Positions 45,501 to 54,750 of a stretch of DNA of 64,000 bases are shown piece by piece. Location: positions 248,001 to 312,000 of the forward strand of contig NZ_JBNGOQ010000004.1 of assembly GCF_050589645.1 (NCBI RefSeq). The letters run 5' to 3'. A program made the position numbers and the translations under genes. Origin of the DNA: JBNGOQ01 sp050589645. Lineage in GTDB: Bacteria; Bacteroidota; Bacteroidia; Flavobacteriales; Flavobacteriaceae. Each line of letters begins with the position of its first letter. The first letter of the stretch is position 1. Under the pieces are notes generated by a model. It saw only the letters and a list, made by a program, of their open reading frames with translations. It had not been told where the DNA came from and did not search any database.

Positions 45501-45748
45501 AGGACATAAACATAGCCACCGAGAACATTTTGAAGACTTCCTTGAATTCGCTCAGGAACGATCCCGATTTCGCAAATGCCATGGTGACCACCATGACCTA
45601 CGATCCCCTGGTGGGGGTCACTTCCATTACCGATCCCAGTGGCTATACCACCTCCTATACTTACGACAGCTTTAACCGGCTCAAGGAGATCGTGGACCAG
45701 GACGGCAAGATCATTTCCCATTACCAGTACAACTATAAAAATCAGTAA
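42572..45748 (+). CDS. Secreted RHS/YD-repeat protein, first gene of the RHS operon
   Basis: 1,058 residues from ATG 42572, which begins a clear signal peptide (MIKKVILILCILSAAFAVAQ). The opening PNISIDLYQISTRSDLAVPI and VDEKASRVGLGWSLNAEGVI resemble the beta-propeller/SpvB-like start of large Bacteroidota RHS proteins. Later parts carry YD-type repeats, clearest at the C-terminus (GYTTSYTYDSFNRLKEIVDQ). It has no RHS-associated core and no toxin tip, so it may form part of the shell or a carrier for the 1,886-residue partner. The frame extends upstream to 42479. The next gene begins 2 bp after its stop. Confidence 0.8.
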   Translation: MIKKVILILCILSAAFAVAQTPPENDFQLPRIIPPAPDVQQMEKYGEIPIGYYTGTPNISIDLYQISTRSDLAVPISLSYHPSGIRVDEKASRVGLGWSLNAEGVISRSVAGIKEFTVTGTRPTVGSFDPNDYANHIDDYNYALDVVAGEEDSEPDVFQYNFLGRSGKFIFDDAGEIHLIPKEAITISTNALMTQFTIVDEMGNSFLFTAMGMSVVGSNCSQGGASNYLGNNVSTSWKLTKITTYTGEEVNFVYRFFNYQYILAKEATDYFPVSIPAGCSTKPPENCEKTITHNEPVLDRIDFTNGNVQFTYSDNVSYPINGSNTRTDFSGNHALRKIAVSNSSGAVKTYEFIYDYFGPTGTSTEDDNRLKLTELIEVSSEKKHRFTYNETQNLPARFSYSQDLWGFYNGKSNSTILPETYYGGSLIAGADRSVSTTHCQAGVLTKITYPTQGTSEFFYESNDYYLNQSTTEYTAGGLTKYPNFELVNENTNPFSIQSGYQNLRLIIDNQCGNDPDQLILEDGAIAKIINSSQQEVGRYIVSGTYPLSLAPGNYTLEFEVDGPGCLFSAKLAWHTQQTIAPHNELTGGLRIQKIKNYDGIDYEERTYGYTKEGSTESSGNLQGIPQFHYIIYQENQTNANLCSYLGRGHSSVYALATALGNSVGYSRTTEINKSETGNGKTVYHFTNDSDTYGGTALKFPNVPPTSYSWKRGLLLKKELLNGSGSKVQEEINTYAFDTNFISSSSESHGGDKLAAGFVIRQAQAEFFPNKATFAWDYYYITSSWVKPVSKQTISYFPDQVSRTENYYYDNLVHLQRTRTETTDSQNQAQQQKIYYPDDVTVASSLPGGDLTARELAVILKMKQAGVSPKIGAPVQVHRKTDGEEMITRTAYDSLANGIKIPKRLYSIKDMGTMESRVVFHEYDDVGNVIEVALENGTHIAYVWGYNKMYPIAKIENATYTAVLAGFDVSALQTTSDQDINIATENILKTSLNSLRNDPDFANAMVTTMTYDPLVGVTSITDPSGYTTSYTYDSFNRLKEIVDQDGKIISHYQYNYKNQ

Positions 45749-45750
45749 GC

Positions 45751-46197
45751 ATGAAAATCCTAAAGCAACTCACAATATTGGTACTCCTCATGGGGATGTG
45801 CCTTGCCCACGCACAAAATGACCGTAGCGATGGGCAACACCCCGTCGTGGGCAGTTGGATCTTTGACGCCAGCACTTTTGAGACCCGTATGGATCCAGGT
45901 ACCAAACAGCGTCTGGATACCATCCCCGCACACAAGAATGCCATTATGGCGTTTTATATCGGCAGAACGGAAACCTTTTCCCTGGATGGAAGTTATACGG
46001 TTACCCTTGCCGACGGCAGCACCCTGGTGGGCCAATGGGCCGCACAGAACAACAACATTGTACTGATAACGACCCCGGACGGGTCGGTCTTCCGCAAGCG
46101 GATCTCCTTCCCGGCACCAAACCGGCTGGTGATGGTCAACATTGCTTCCGGGGACACCAAGAGCATCATCACCGAAACCCACTTTGTTAAAAACTAA
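45751..46197 (+). CDS. Small secreted beta-rich protein within the RHS operon
   Basis: 148 residues with a signal peptide ending AHAQ. The mature part, PVVGSWIFDASTFETRMDPG, then TETFSLDGSYTVTLADGSTL and VGQWAAQNNNIVLITTPDGS, resembles a lipocalin-like small barrel. Its place 2 bp after one RHS gene and 12 bp before the next argues for one transcript and a helper role in folding, export or surface display. No known RHS chaperone is recognised in it. Confidence 0.65.
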   Translation: MKILKQLTILVLLMGMCLAHAQNDRSDGQHPVVGSWIFDASTFETRMDPGTKQRLDTIPAHKNAIMAFYIGRTETFSLDGSYTVTLADGSTLVGQWAAQNNNIVLITTPDGSVFRKRISFPAPNRLVMVNIASGDTKSIITETHFVKN

Positions 46198-46209
46198 AAC
46201 CGAAAGACC

Positions 46210-49200
46210 ATGTATTACAGAACACAAAAAACAACAGCAAGTCCCATGACTTTCGGAAAAGCCCTCTGGGGACTGTTCCTTTTGCTCTGCTGCTTTCCGG
46301 CCCTATACGGCCAATACAGTTTGACCGGCCCTTCCCCCCTAAGTCAAAATGATACCAGGACCTATACCCTAGCGGGACCGGGGGTTACCAATACCTTATG
46401 GACCGTTTCCAATGGTGCCACGATCACGCTCAGTTCCAACACTTCGGTCACCGTAAAATTCAACAATACCGGCAATACCACCATTTCGGCCTCCATTTTG
46501 GGGGCGGATTGGAACGCCTACAGCGCCTCGGCCACCGTCTCGGTTTACGGGATTCCGGCCAATCCCGGCAACCCCACTATTTCCAGCAACAATTGCGGCC
46601 AGACCACCCTGCAGCGCAGCGGTTCGCCCGCAGGGGGCATCACCTGGTACTGGCAGGGGAAAACTTCCAATGGTACCAGCACCACCAAGGGGTCCGGGTC
46701 CACCTATGTGGCCAATGAGGGCAACGGGACCTATTACATCCGTGCCCGCCACAACACCACCTTGGATTGGAGCACAGGCTCAGGAAGTGTCTCCGTTACC
46801 ACCGCCAATCTCAGTGCCGGGGGCATCACGGGCGCACAGACCATCTGCTATGCGGGGAACCCAAGTACCATGAGCAGTACCAGCTCGGCCAGCAATGGTA
46901 GTGGCGGATATACCTATCAATGGCAGTATTCCAACAATGGTAGCAGTGGGTGGACCAATATTGGCGGGGCCACGGGCACCAGTTACAATCCGCCGGGCGG
47001 ACTTACCACTTCGCGCTGGTACCGCAGAAGGGTCTCCTCCTGTAGCGGACAGTTAAAATATACGAACACCATAAAGGTCACCGTGCGCGCCAACCTAAGC
47101 GCCGGCACCATCAATGGGGCCACCAGTATCTGCTATCGTGGCAATCCCGGGCTGCTGGGCAATGCCTCCTCCCCTTCCGGTGGCGACGGCAGCTTTGCCT
47201 ATCAATGGCAGATTTCCAGTAATGGTAGCAGTGGATGGACCAATATCAGCGGGGCCACCTCCAACACCTACAATCCCCCTGGGGACCAGACGCAGAGCCA
47301 ATGGTTCCGAAGACGGGTCATTTCCTGCGGGCAGACCAAATATTCCAATACGGTTACCGTAACAGTACACCCGCTGCTGGTAAAACCCACCGGTTCGGAA
47401 ACCGCCAGTCGCTGTGGTAGTGGCACCCTGGCCTTGACTCTTACCCCAGGTGCCAGTGCCAATACCTTACGATGGTATACTGCGTCGACCGGAGGCTCGC
47501 ACCTTTACCAGGGCTCCACCTATACCACGCCCACGCTCAGTAGCAATACCACCTACTACGCCTCGAGCTATGATACGGGATCGGGCTGCGAATCTACCGT
47601 GCGCACGGCTGTGGCCATTACCATAACCTCTGGATCTACCTATTATGAGGATAGTGATAACGATGGTTTTGGAAACCCTTCGGTTTCCACCAACTCTTGC
47701 ACCCCACCGGCCAATTATGTGAGCAACAACAGCGACCATGACGATACCACCGAACACATCTCAGATATAGCGCCCCAGACCTACTATAAGGATACGGACG
47801 GGGACGGCTATGGCGATGCCAATGATACCGGCTATTTTAGTTATAGCCTGCAGGGCTATGTGAGCAACAGTACGGACGAATGTCCTACCACCTATGGCAT
47901 TAGCAATGGCTGTACCTACACCCCGGCTGCCATGAGCGATGAGAACTACGTCTACGTGCGCAATTTCCAAAAGGCGGTAGGCAGTTCCACCGATCCCGCC
48001 CTGATCAAGGACGATGCCGATGTCATAGAGCAGATTACTTATTTTGACGGCCTGGGCCGGCCCATGCAGGAGGTGGCCATCAAGGCCAGTGGCAGCACCC
48101 CGATGAGCAGCCTGCCCGAATGGACGATGGACTGGACCGCGGGCAGCGGCGGCACGGCCTTCTTTAACCAGAACGGGTCCACCAGCGAGAACGAGCGCGA
48201 AATGGGCCTCAACCCCTTTGGGAACAGCGACCTCCTATGGAAGTGCGGTAACGATACGGCCTCCAACGCCGATGGCGGCTGGAACACGGATTACTTCAAC
48301 GTGGACAAAACGGCCACTTACCGCTATACGGTCTGGGTAAAACGCAGCTATTCCAACGATGGTACCACCTACCATGGTACCCAGAACGTGAACAACCTGG
48401 ACGGTACCGCCAATGGCAACCCCTATTTCTGGAACGGCGACCTGCCGCAGTTGAATCAGTGGTACCTCTTGGTGGGGGTGATCCACCCCTATACCTATAG
48501 CGGTGGCGATACCGGCGAGAGCGGAGTCTATGACATGCAGGGAAACAAGGTGCTGGACGGTACGGAGTACACCTGGCGCTCGGACACCACCACCTCGCGG
48601 TTTAGGAGCTATCTCTACTATGCCACCAACACCAACGTACGGCAGTTCTTCTGGAACCCCGTATTGCAGCAACTGGACGGAACCCAGGCCAATGTGGGCA
48701 CGCTATTGATGCAGCAATTGCCCAGTGATGTGGTGACCCAGATCAGTTATGACGATTATGGGCGACAGGCGAAGGACTTTCTTCCCTATTCCGAGCCCAA
48801 CGGGACCATTGGGGCCTATAGGGGGGATAGGACCGCGGCCACCAAACAGTATTACGAAGCCCACTATAAGGGGGACTACCCCACCCAGTCCGGGGCCAAT
48901 GTGAACGCCTTTGGGGAAAAGGAATTTGAGGCCTCGCCCCTGAACCGGGTGCTGAAACAAGCCGCCCCCGGGGAGGCCTGGAAACTGGGCAGTGGCCATG
49001 AGATCGAGTTTGATTATAAGACCAATACGGCCAGTGAAGTGCGCCTGTTCCAGGTAGACTTTACCAATGACGATACCGCCCTGCCCACCTTGAGCGAGGA
49101 GCCCGCAGGCTATCCCGCAGGAGTCCTCTATAAAACGGTGACCAGGGACGAGAACCACAGCAGCGGTACGGACCATAGCACCGAGGAGTTTACGGACAAG

Positions 49201-51870
49201 GACGGGCGGGTGGTCCTAAAGCGCACCTACAACAGCGGGGCGCATGACACCTACTACGTCTATGACGATTACGGGAACCTCAGCTTTGTACTACCGCCCA
49301 AGGCCTCCGAGAACGCTACTATTACCCAGGCCATTTTGGATGATCTGGGCTACCAGTACAAGTACGACCACAGGAACCGCCTGATCGAGAAAAAGGTAGC
49401 GGGCAAGGGTTGGGAATACATTGTCTACAACAAACTGGACCAACCCATTATGACCCAGGATGCCAACCTTGCGGCCCAAAACAAATGGCTCTTTACCAAA
49501 TACGATGCCTTTGGCCGGGTGGCCTATACGGGACTTGCGGATGTAACGGCGACCCGGGCACAGGCGCAAACGGCGGCCGATGGCACCAGCGCCCAGTTCG
49601 AAACACCCAGTGGCAACTTTTACACGGTGAACACCTACCCCTCCCTGGCCGCGTTTACCCATGAACTGCATACGGTAAACCAGTATGACGATTATAGTTT
49701 TGACCTGGGCGGATATGTTATCCCTACTACGGTACTGGGGCAAACGGTAAATCAAAGCGTTAAGGGACTGCCTACGGGCACCGGCGTACGCGTGCTGGGA
49801 AGCAATCCGGAGAAATGGGTGAACAGCCTTACGCTTTACGACAACAAGCGCAGGCCCATATTGGTAGGCACGGTCAATGAGTATTTAGGGACCACGGATA
49901 TTGTGGAAAGTAAGCTCGACTTTGCCGGGAAGGTGGAAAAGACCAAGACTACCCATACCAAGGGCGCCAATGCCCCTATTGTGACCGAGGAGGTCTTTAC
50001 CTATGATCCGGCAGGGCGTGTGGTGCAGCAGACCCATAGCATCAACGACGGTACGCCGGAGCTGATCGCCAGCAATAGCTTTGACGGTACCGGGCAGTTG
50101 GTGCAGAAGCAGGTGGGCAATGACGCCAATAACAGTCCGCTTCAGATGGTGGACTACAGCTACAACACCCGGGGTTGGCTTACCCGCATCAACGATGTTG
50201 GGAATATAGGCAACGACCTCTTCAGTTTTCGCCTGGGCTATAACGAAGGCAGCAACCCGCTCTACAACGGCAATATTGCCAAGAGCGAATGGAAGACGGC
50301 CAATGTCGATCAGAGCCTTAAAAGCTATACCTACACCTATGATGCACTCAACCGGATCAAGAAGGCGGTCGATAATACCGGGAACTACAACCTCCATAAC
50401 GTGGTCTATGACAAGAACGGCAATATCACCGCCTTGGACCGTAAGGGGCAGGCCGACCTCAATGCCACGATCTTTGGTTTTATGGATGTACTTGCTTATA
50501 CCTATGATGCAGGGAACAAACTGCTCAAGGTATCGGACAATGGCCCCGTATACGGCTTTAAGGACGGCACCAATAGCGGGAACGACTATACCTATGACGC
50601 CAACGGCAATATGATCTCCGATGCCAACAAGGGTATTACAAGTATTACGTACAACCATCTGAATTTACCTACACAAGTAACCTTGGGTTCCGGAAATATT
50701 CAATATATTTACGACGCCACGGGCGTAAAACAGAAGAAAGTTGTAAACGAGACCGGGCTAAGTTCTGTGACAACCGAATATGCGGGCAATTATATCTATG
50801 AAGGCAGTGCCCTGCAGTTCTTTAACCATGCGGAAGGCTATGTGGAGCCCAATGGCAGCAATTGGGACTATATCTACCAGTACAAGGACCATCTGGGGAA
50901 TATTAGGCTTGCCTACCATAACTCGGGTGCACCTTCAAGCCCTACCCTCCAAATCAGGGAAGAGAACAACTACTATCCTTTTGGGCTTAAGCACAAGGGG
51001 TATAATGGCGGACAGGTCGGTAGGGACCATAAGTTTGAGTTTCAGGGGCAGGAGATTGATAATAGTCTTGGTTACAACATGCACGAATTTGAATTAAGGC
51101 ATTATGATGCTGCGATAGGAAGATTCGTTACAACCGATCCGTATGAACAATTTGTATCTCCTTATGTTGCAATGGGTAACAACCCTGTGGTCTCGTTTGA
51201 TCCTGATGGGGGCAACTGTTTGGATGCTAATGGCAATGCTGTTGCCTGCCCTGATGGAGACATATACGATCAGTACAGAGGTAGCGATACAAACCATATA
51301 AATGTTCTTGAGGGGGTTACTTTAACTCCCGCCGACAGTAATACGTCACCAGATTTCAGAACAGATTATGATTATTCTGAGGAAACCATCCCGGGAAAGA
51401 TGCAGGAAGACCTTGACTTCATAATCAACGGAGAATTTTCACTTCCCAGAGTGGCAGGAGTACCTTCATTACCCGCCCTGGATAGATTCGCCTTAGTGCT
51501 AATTAGAGATATTGAAGCTGACCCGGAGGCAGCTGATGACGCGTTAACTGCGGTTACGGCTATTGTCCCTCTTAAAATAAAAGGGGTAGCAACAAGTTCA
51601 CGTGCATTAGTAAAAAATGCTGGACTTCCAATCAAAGGAAAGATTCGTTTTATTCCAAGACCTTCGGACATAAAGAATGGCAGATTACATAAGAAAGATG
51701 GAGGTTATGTCGATAAATTTGGTAATATTTGGAAAAAACCATCCGGTAATATCATTGGAGAAAGACATTGGGATGTCCAACTATCAGCTAAAGGCAAAAA
51801 GCAATTGGGTCACTTGTCAAATAGCGGCAACCACCTAAATGTAAGTGTGGACGGTCGAATTGTTCATTAA
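46210..51870 (+). CDS. RHS polymorphic toxin with Ntox17-like C-terminal domain
   Basis: 1,886 residues. Signal peptide to about residue 35; Ig-like repeats to about 385, two clearly tandem (YQWQYSNNGSSGWTNIGGAT and YQWQISSNGSSGWTNISGAT); calcium-type DxDxDG loops near 480 and 525; a DUF6443-like start near 574 (YVYVRNFQKAV, ITYFDGLGRPMQEVA). YD repeats follow, and the RHS-associated core lies at about 1460-1665 (YKDHLGNIRLAYH, NNYYPFGLKHKGYNGG, DPDGG). Residues 1810-1886 match polymorphic toxin type 17: GGYVDKFGNIWKKPSG, HWDVQLSAKGKKQLGHL and a final HLNVSVDGRIVH, a predicted RNase. From about 51060 the DNA becomes AT-rich, as expected for an exchanged tip. Confidence 0.85.
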   Translation: MYYRTQKTTASPMTFGKALWGLFLLLCCFPALYGQYSLTGPSPLSQNDTRTYTLAGPGVTNTLWTVSNGATITLSSNTSVTVKFNNTGNTTISASILGADWNAYSASATVSVYGIPANPGNPTISSNNCGQTTLQRSGSPAGGITWYWQGKTSNGTSTTKGSGSTYVANEGNGTYYIRARHNTTLDWSTGSGSVSVTTANLSAGGITGAQTICYAGNPSTMSSTSSASNGSGGYTYQWQYSNNGSSGWTNIGGATGTSYNPPGGLTTSRWYRRRVSSCSGQLKYTNTIKVTVRANLSAGTINGATSICYRGNPGLLGNASSPSGGDGSFAYQWQISSNGSSGWTNISGATSNTYNPPGDQTQSQWFRRRVISCGQTKYSNTVTVTVHPLLVKPTGSETASRCGSGTLALTLTPGASANTLRWYTASTGGSHLYQGSTYTTPTLSSNTTYYASSYDTGSGCESTVRTAVAITITSGSTYYEDSDNDGFGNPSVSTNSCTPPANYVSNNSDHDDTTEHISDIAPQTYYKDTDGDGYGDANDTGYFSYSLQGYVSNSTDECPTTYGISNGCTYTPAAMSDENYVYVRNFQKAVGSSTDPALIKDDADVIEQITYFDGLGRPMQEVAIKASGSTPMSSLPEWTMDWTAGSGGTAFFNQNGSTSENEREMGLNPFGNSDLLWKCGNDTASNADGGWNTDYFNVDKTATYRYTVWVKRSYSNDGTTYHGTQNVNNLDGTANGNPYFWNGDLPQLNQWYLLVGVIHPYTYSGGDTGESGVYDMQGNKVLDGTEYTWRSDTTTSRFRSYLYYATNTNVRQFFWNPVLQQLDGTQANVGTLLMQQLPSDVVTQISYDDYGRQAKDFLPYSEPNGTIGAYRGDRTAATKQYYEAHYKGDYPTQSGANVNAFGEKEFEASPLNRVLKQAAPGEAWKLGSGHEIEFDYKTNTASEVRLFQVDFTNDDTALPTLSEEPAGYPAGVLYKTVTRDENHSSGTDHSTEEFTDKDGRVVLKRTYNSGAHDTYYVYDDYGNLSFVLPPKASENATITQAILDDLGYQYKYDHRNRLIEKKVAGKGWEYIVYNKLDQPIMTQDANLAAQNKWLFTKYDAFGRVAYTGLADVTATRAQAQTAADGTSAQFETPSGNFYTVNTYPSLAAFTHELHTVNQYDDYSFDLGGYVIPTTVLGQTVNQSVKGLPTGTGVRVLGSNPEKWVNSLTLYDNKRRPILVGTVNEYLGTTDIVESKLDFAGKVEKTKTTHTKGANAPIVTEEVFTYDPAGRVVQQTHSINDGTPELIASNSFDGTGQLVQKQVGNDANNSPLQMVDYSYNTRGWLTRINDVGNIGNDLFSFRLGYNEGSNPLYNGNIAKSEWKTANVDQSLKSYTYTYDALNRIKKAVDNTGNYNLHNVVYDKNGNITALDRKGQADLNATIFGFMDVLAYTYDAGNKLLKVSDNGPVYGFKDGTNSGNDYTYDANGNMISDANKGITSITYNHLNLPTQVTLGSGNIQYIYDATGVKQKKVVNETGLSSVTTEYAGNYIYEGSALQFFNHAEGYVEPNGSNWDYIYQYKDHLGNIRLAYHNSGAPSSPTLQIREENNYYPFGLKHKGYNGGQVGRDHKFEFQGQEIDNSLGYNMHEFELRHYDAAIGRFVTTDPYEQFVSPYVAMGNNPVVSFDPDGGNCLDANGNAVACPDGDIYDQYRGSDTNHINVLEGVTLTPADSNTSPDFRTDYDYSEETIPGKMQEDLDFIINGEFSLPRVAGVPSLPALDRFALVLIRDIEADPEAADDALTAVTAIVPLKIKGVATSSRALVKNAGLPIKGKIRFIPRPSDIKNGRLHKKDGGYVDKFGNIWKKPSGNIIGERHWDVQLSAKGKKQLGHLSNSGNHLNVSVDGRIVH

Positions 51871-51940
51871 TTCTAGACTAATGGCTATATATTATCCATC
51901 ATTATTCTGTTCTAAAGGTTCAATACTACAGGCTTCAAAG

Positions 51941-52330
51941 ATGATAGAATTCGAGAATTTTGTTATCGACCGAGGTGAAGAATGTTATGTTTTTGATATT
52001 GTTGGATATGGATTTGATATTTATCCATTACGGGATAAATCTAAGATTTTTCGAATAATGAATTCTCAAATGCCAGATTATTTTCAAATTCATGCAACTC
52101 CTGAGAATAATAAGCTTGACAAAGTTTTTTCTCCCTATAAAGCTAGATTTAAGAAAGACTTTCTTATGGATGGAGTGGTTGCCATTAAAAAGGGAGAATC
52201 GTTTTATTTTGAATTGGATAGGGTTGAAAAGGATTACTATGATTTGTTTAATGATTATAGAAAGGTCATTAGATTGAAAGATTCAGAGGCGAAGTTTTTT
52301 TTGGAATTTTTCGAAGATGAAAAAGATTAG
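51941..52330 (+). CDS. Putative immunity protein for the Ntox17-like toxin
   Basis: 129 residues from ATG 51941 (MIEFENFVIDRGEECYVFDI), a soluble acidic protein of unknown family. Its position directly downstream of the toxin-tip coding end on the same strand is the usual place of the cognate immunity gene. The frame is open upstream; ATG 51881 would leave only 10 bp after the toxin stop and add 20 residues of low coding appearance. The closing FFLEFFEDEKD is acidic, as often seen in inhibitors of basic nucleases. Confidence 0.6.
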   Translation: MIEFENFVIDRGEECYVFDIVGYGFDIYPLRDKSKIFRIMNSQMPDYFQIHATPENNKLDKVFSPYKARFKKDFLMDGVVAIKKGESFYFELDRVEKDYYDLFNDYRKVIRLKDSEAKFFLEFFEDEKD

Positions 52331-52407
52331 TTGATACTAAAATGAAAACTCCCGTCCCTGTGGTTCTCCAATTTATGGTAGAAATGAGTAAGTGTAATTA
52401 AACGATT

Positions 52408-52446
52408 AAAAGCCACATTCTCCTAAGCGAGATTGTGGCTTTTTTA
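52408..52446 (+). terminator. Terminator hairpin after immunity gene 1 (spacer copy 1)
   Basis: Arms AAAAGCCACA (52408-52417) and TGTGGCTTTT (52434-52443) with a T run. The sequence is a diverged relative of the hairpins at 61209, 63267 and 63755 and is followed by a similar ATTGGGGTCAAAG stretch. Confidence 0.75.
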
Positions 52447-52788
52447 TGCATTGGGGTCAAAGTATGTATTACAAAAGAAAATGCGAAACAGCGGTAGGGT
52501 GTAAGCTTATTTCTGTTGTTTGACCTTCTTAATTAAAGTAATTCCTTTGAGCGTTGTGATTTGGAAACGTTTGTGTCTGGACTTGTTCATTACCGTAAGT
52601 TCTCAAATTTTAATGAGAATTGGTTATTTGTGTTGTTCAATTTTTACTTTTATGTTATTGTATTAATATTCAGCATTTATAGGAGTTTATATTGAAAAAA
52701 TAATGGAAATAACGGTTTTGGGTCGGGAAATTGAGAGTGGTTGAGACATAAATAAGAAACTTTTCTGATCAAGAAAAACCCTCACCGT
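52447..52788. other. AT-rich intergenic region
   Basis: About 340 bp between the RHS immunity terminator and the convergent RES-domain gene. No gene, strong hairpin or repeat is visible apart from the end of the spacer unit. Confidence 0.4.
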
Positions 52789-53817
52789 TTAAGAAGGTTC
52801 AAGCACATCTGATTCAATATTAATTTTAGAAATCTCATGTACTTTTGTCGAAGTGCACTTCAATTTTGTTTCGTCGAAAATCACCAAATTTATTCCGTCT
52901 TCATGAAGCGAACTACCATACTCTACTCCATCGTACCCTAAATGCTTAATGTACTCGCATAAATATTGAGTGGGCAAATAATCTAATTCATTATCAAGCC
53001 TTCTTAATGGTTTTGAAAGTTCCGCTTCCAGAAGGTCAATGAAGGCCTTGTTTTTTACATATTTTTCTACGGAGAAATCATCAAGAAAGGGGCTTACTTG
53101 ATAAGAAGTACGCAAAGTAATAACCTTAATATTTTCTTGAAGTTTAAATTCGCCAATTGTGACGTAATCCAAAAAAGTTGCTCTGGCTTCATACAGTGTA
53201 GTCTTTGTAGATTGAGCTAGGTAGAGGTAAGGAATTCCTTGGGGATTGGCTCTACCCGCTTTTGCAAGTTTATGGGGAGGTTTACCCATATTAGTTGGAA
53301 GGTGACCTTCTGAGCTAGCAGAAATTCTGGATCGATAAAATATTTTACCTTTGGTATAACTTCGCACTGGTAGAACTTCTTCAACAAGTTCTAAATCTGC
53401 AGGATTTTTAATTAAGAACCTGTTTTCATTTTTTAATTCTATTTTGAATGCTTCCCAATTTTGAATTAAATCTTCAGTCTCTGTATGATGAACAAGTTTA
53501 ACATTGTTTTCAATGAGCGGCTGATATTTCTCGTGATTGTCTATTATTGATGTAAGAAGGCTTTTAGTAATTTTTTCAGCAGTGATGTTGAAGATTGACC
53601 AATCTTCATCTAAAACCTTGCTTAATTCAACCCCGTCTTCGGCAATCTCATATATATCCAAAAGCGGAAAAAAATGATCCTGTAATTCCTTACAATCAAT
53701 AAGTGATGCTTTTTTGGTATCACAATGATCGCAATCGCCATTGGTATTGGAGTTATTCTCTATGAAGCCTTTGATCTCTTTGTCCAAAAAACAGTTTGCG
53801 CAACAATTCATAATCAA
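52789..53817 (-). CDS. RES-domain protein with N-terminal zinc-finger-like region
   Basis: 342 residues. The N-terminus has CxxC pairs at Cys6/Cys9 and Cys29/Cys32, like a small zinc ribbon. A helical middle follows, of the kind annotated HEPN/RES N-terminal. The RES domain occupies about 155-330: Arg162 in FYRSR, Glu210 in LYEARA and Ser in EYGSSLHEDGINLVIF, the residues that name the family. RES domains of toxin-antitoxin systems degrade NAD. The start overlaps the sce7725-like stop by 4 bp, so it is the last gene of a three-gene operon. No Xre/MbcA-type antitoxin is adjacent. Confidence 0.8.
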   Translation of the reverse strand: MIMNCCANCFLDKEIKGFIENNSNTNGDCDHCDTKKASLIDCKELQDHFFPLLDIYEIAEDGVELSKVLDEDWSIFNITAEKITKSLLTSIIDNHEKYQPLIENNVKLVHHTETEDLIQNWEAFKIELKNENRFLIKNPADLELVEEVLPVRSYTKGKIFYRSRISASSEGHLPTNMGKPPHKLAKAGRANPQGIPYLYLAQSTKTTLYEARATFLDYVTIGEFKLQENIKVITLRTSYQVSPFLDDFSVEKYVKNKAFIDLLEAELSKPLRRLDNELDYLPTQYLCEYIKHLGYDGVEYGSSLHEDGINLVIFDETKLKCTSTKVHEISKINIESDVLEPS

Positions 53818-54749
53818 ACAAAATAATCACGTACTAATTCTATATGATTAAGAATAGAAAGCTTTTTTACTGTTCCAAGCCCAGGGTACCTACCTTCTTT
53901 ATGTAATTTTCTAAACTCGTCACTTGCCTTCGTATGAATATTGAATTTATCAAGGAATGGAATCATTTTTTCCATAGCCTCGCCAAACTTTCCGGCTACA
54001 TCTGATATATCGTCATTTGATTTTGAAACAAAATGAGCAATTCGGAATTCGTGGTCAGCATCAAAATAAGTTAGATGAATGGCAACGGCGTACGGAGAAT
54101 ACCCTTTATCAAGATACTCATTGCCAATTGTTAAAAAATCTGAATACCCCACAAAACCATCGTCTTTATAGTATAAATGCTCATCACTGAAAAATTCGTC
54201 AGGCTTTTTGGCGTAATCTTTATTTCTTGGAAGCTTGTTAAACGGATCTGAGAGAACCACCAAACTTTTGTTTACTTTTTTTAGCGTTCTAAGAGTTTTT
54301 CTGCTTCCTTCGGAATCTGTGATTATATATTTTATGTTATGATTATCATTAAACTTTCTAAGTTCCTCAATCTCGGGAAGTGATTCAACAACAAATACAA
54401 TTGGCCTTTCATTGATTCCAAAATTCTTTAAGTCCTCACTGACTTTAGCAAAGTTTATATTCTCTTGTAATATGATTCCGGTGTTAAATTGCCCAAGAGC
54501 TATCAAGGGATTAAATAAGTTTGAATAGACTTTCTTAACTTTTTTCTTGAAGTCGCCAACTTTGGGATTGATAATCACTGTAAAGTCCACTTCATTCTTA
54601 ATTAGTAATTCACAGGTACTAAAAAAAGTTGAAGATTCCTTAACTGGTTCAATGATTGGACAAATCTGCCCGCATTCAGCGAGTAATTCGGCAAATTCTC
54701 TCAAAGCAATTAACTCGAATTGCTTCCCCCTTAAAAAAGGAAAATACAT
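53814..54749 (-). CDS. sce7725-family (beta-protein-like) protein
   Basis: 311 residues with the start MYFPFLRGKQFELIALREFA and later QICPIIEPVKESSTF and YSDFLTIGNEYLDKGYSPYA. These segments match the sce7725 family as I remember it, related to the phage T4 beta-type TIM-barrel proteins. The function is unknown; the family is typically next to an sce7726 gene, as here. It lies 1 bp downstream of that gene and overlaps the RES gene by 4 bp, so all three are translationally coupled. Confidence 0.75.
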   Translation of the reverse strand: MYFPFLRGKQFELIALREFAELLAECGQICPIIEPVKESSTFFSTCELLIKNEVDFTVIINPKVGDFKKKVKKVYSNLFNPLIALGQFNTGIILQENINFAKVSEDLKNFGINERPIVFVVESLPEIEELRKFNDNHNIKYIITDSEGSRKTLRTLKKVNKSLVVLSDPFNKLPRNKDYAKKPDEFFSDEHLYYKDDGFVGYSDFLTIGNEYLDKGYSPYAVAIHLTYFDADHEFRIAHFVSKSNDDISDVAGKFGEAMEKMIPFLDKFNIHTKASDEFRKLHKEGRYPGLGTVKKLSILNHIELVRDYFV

Positions 54750-54750
54750 C

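Noticed and set aside
49885..50658. Minus-strand open frame of 257 codons within the RHS toxin gene, repeated opposite cassette 3
   Set aside because: It recurs only because the plus-strand RHS sequence recurs. The valine- and isoleucine-rich product is typical of antisense reading of YD repeats.
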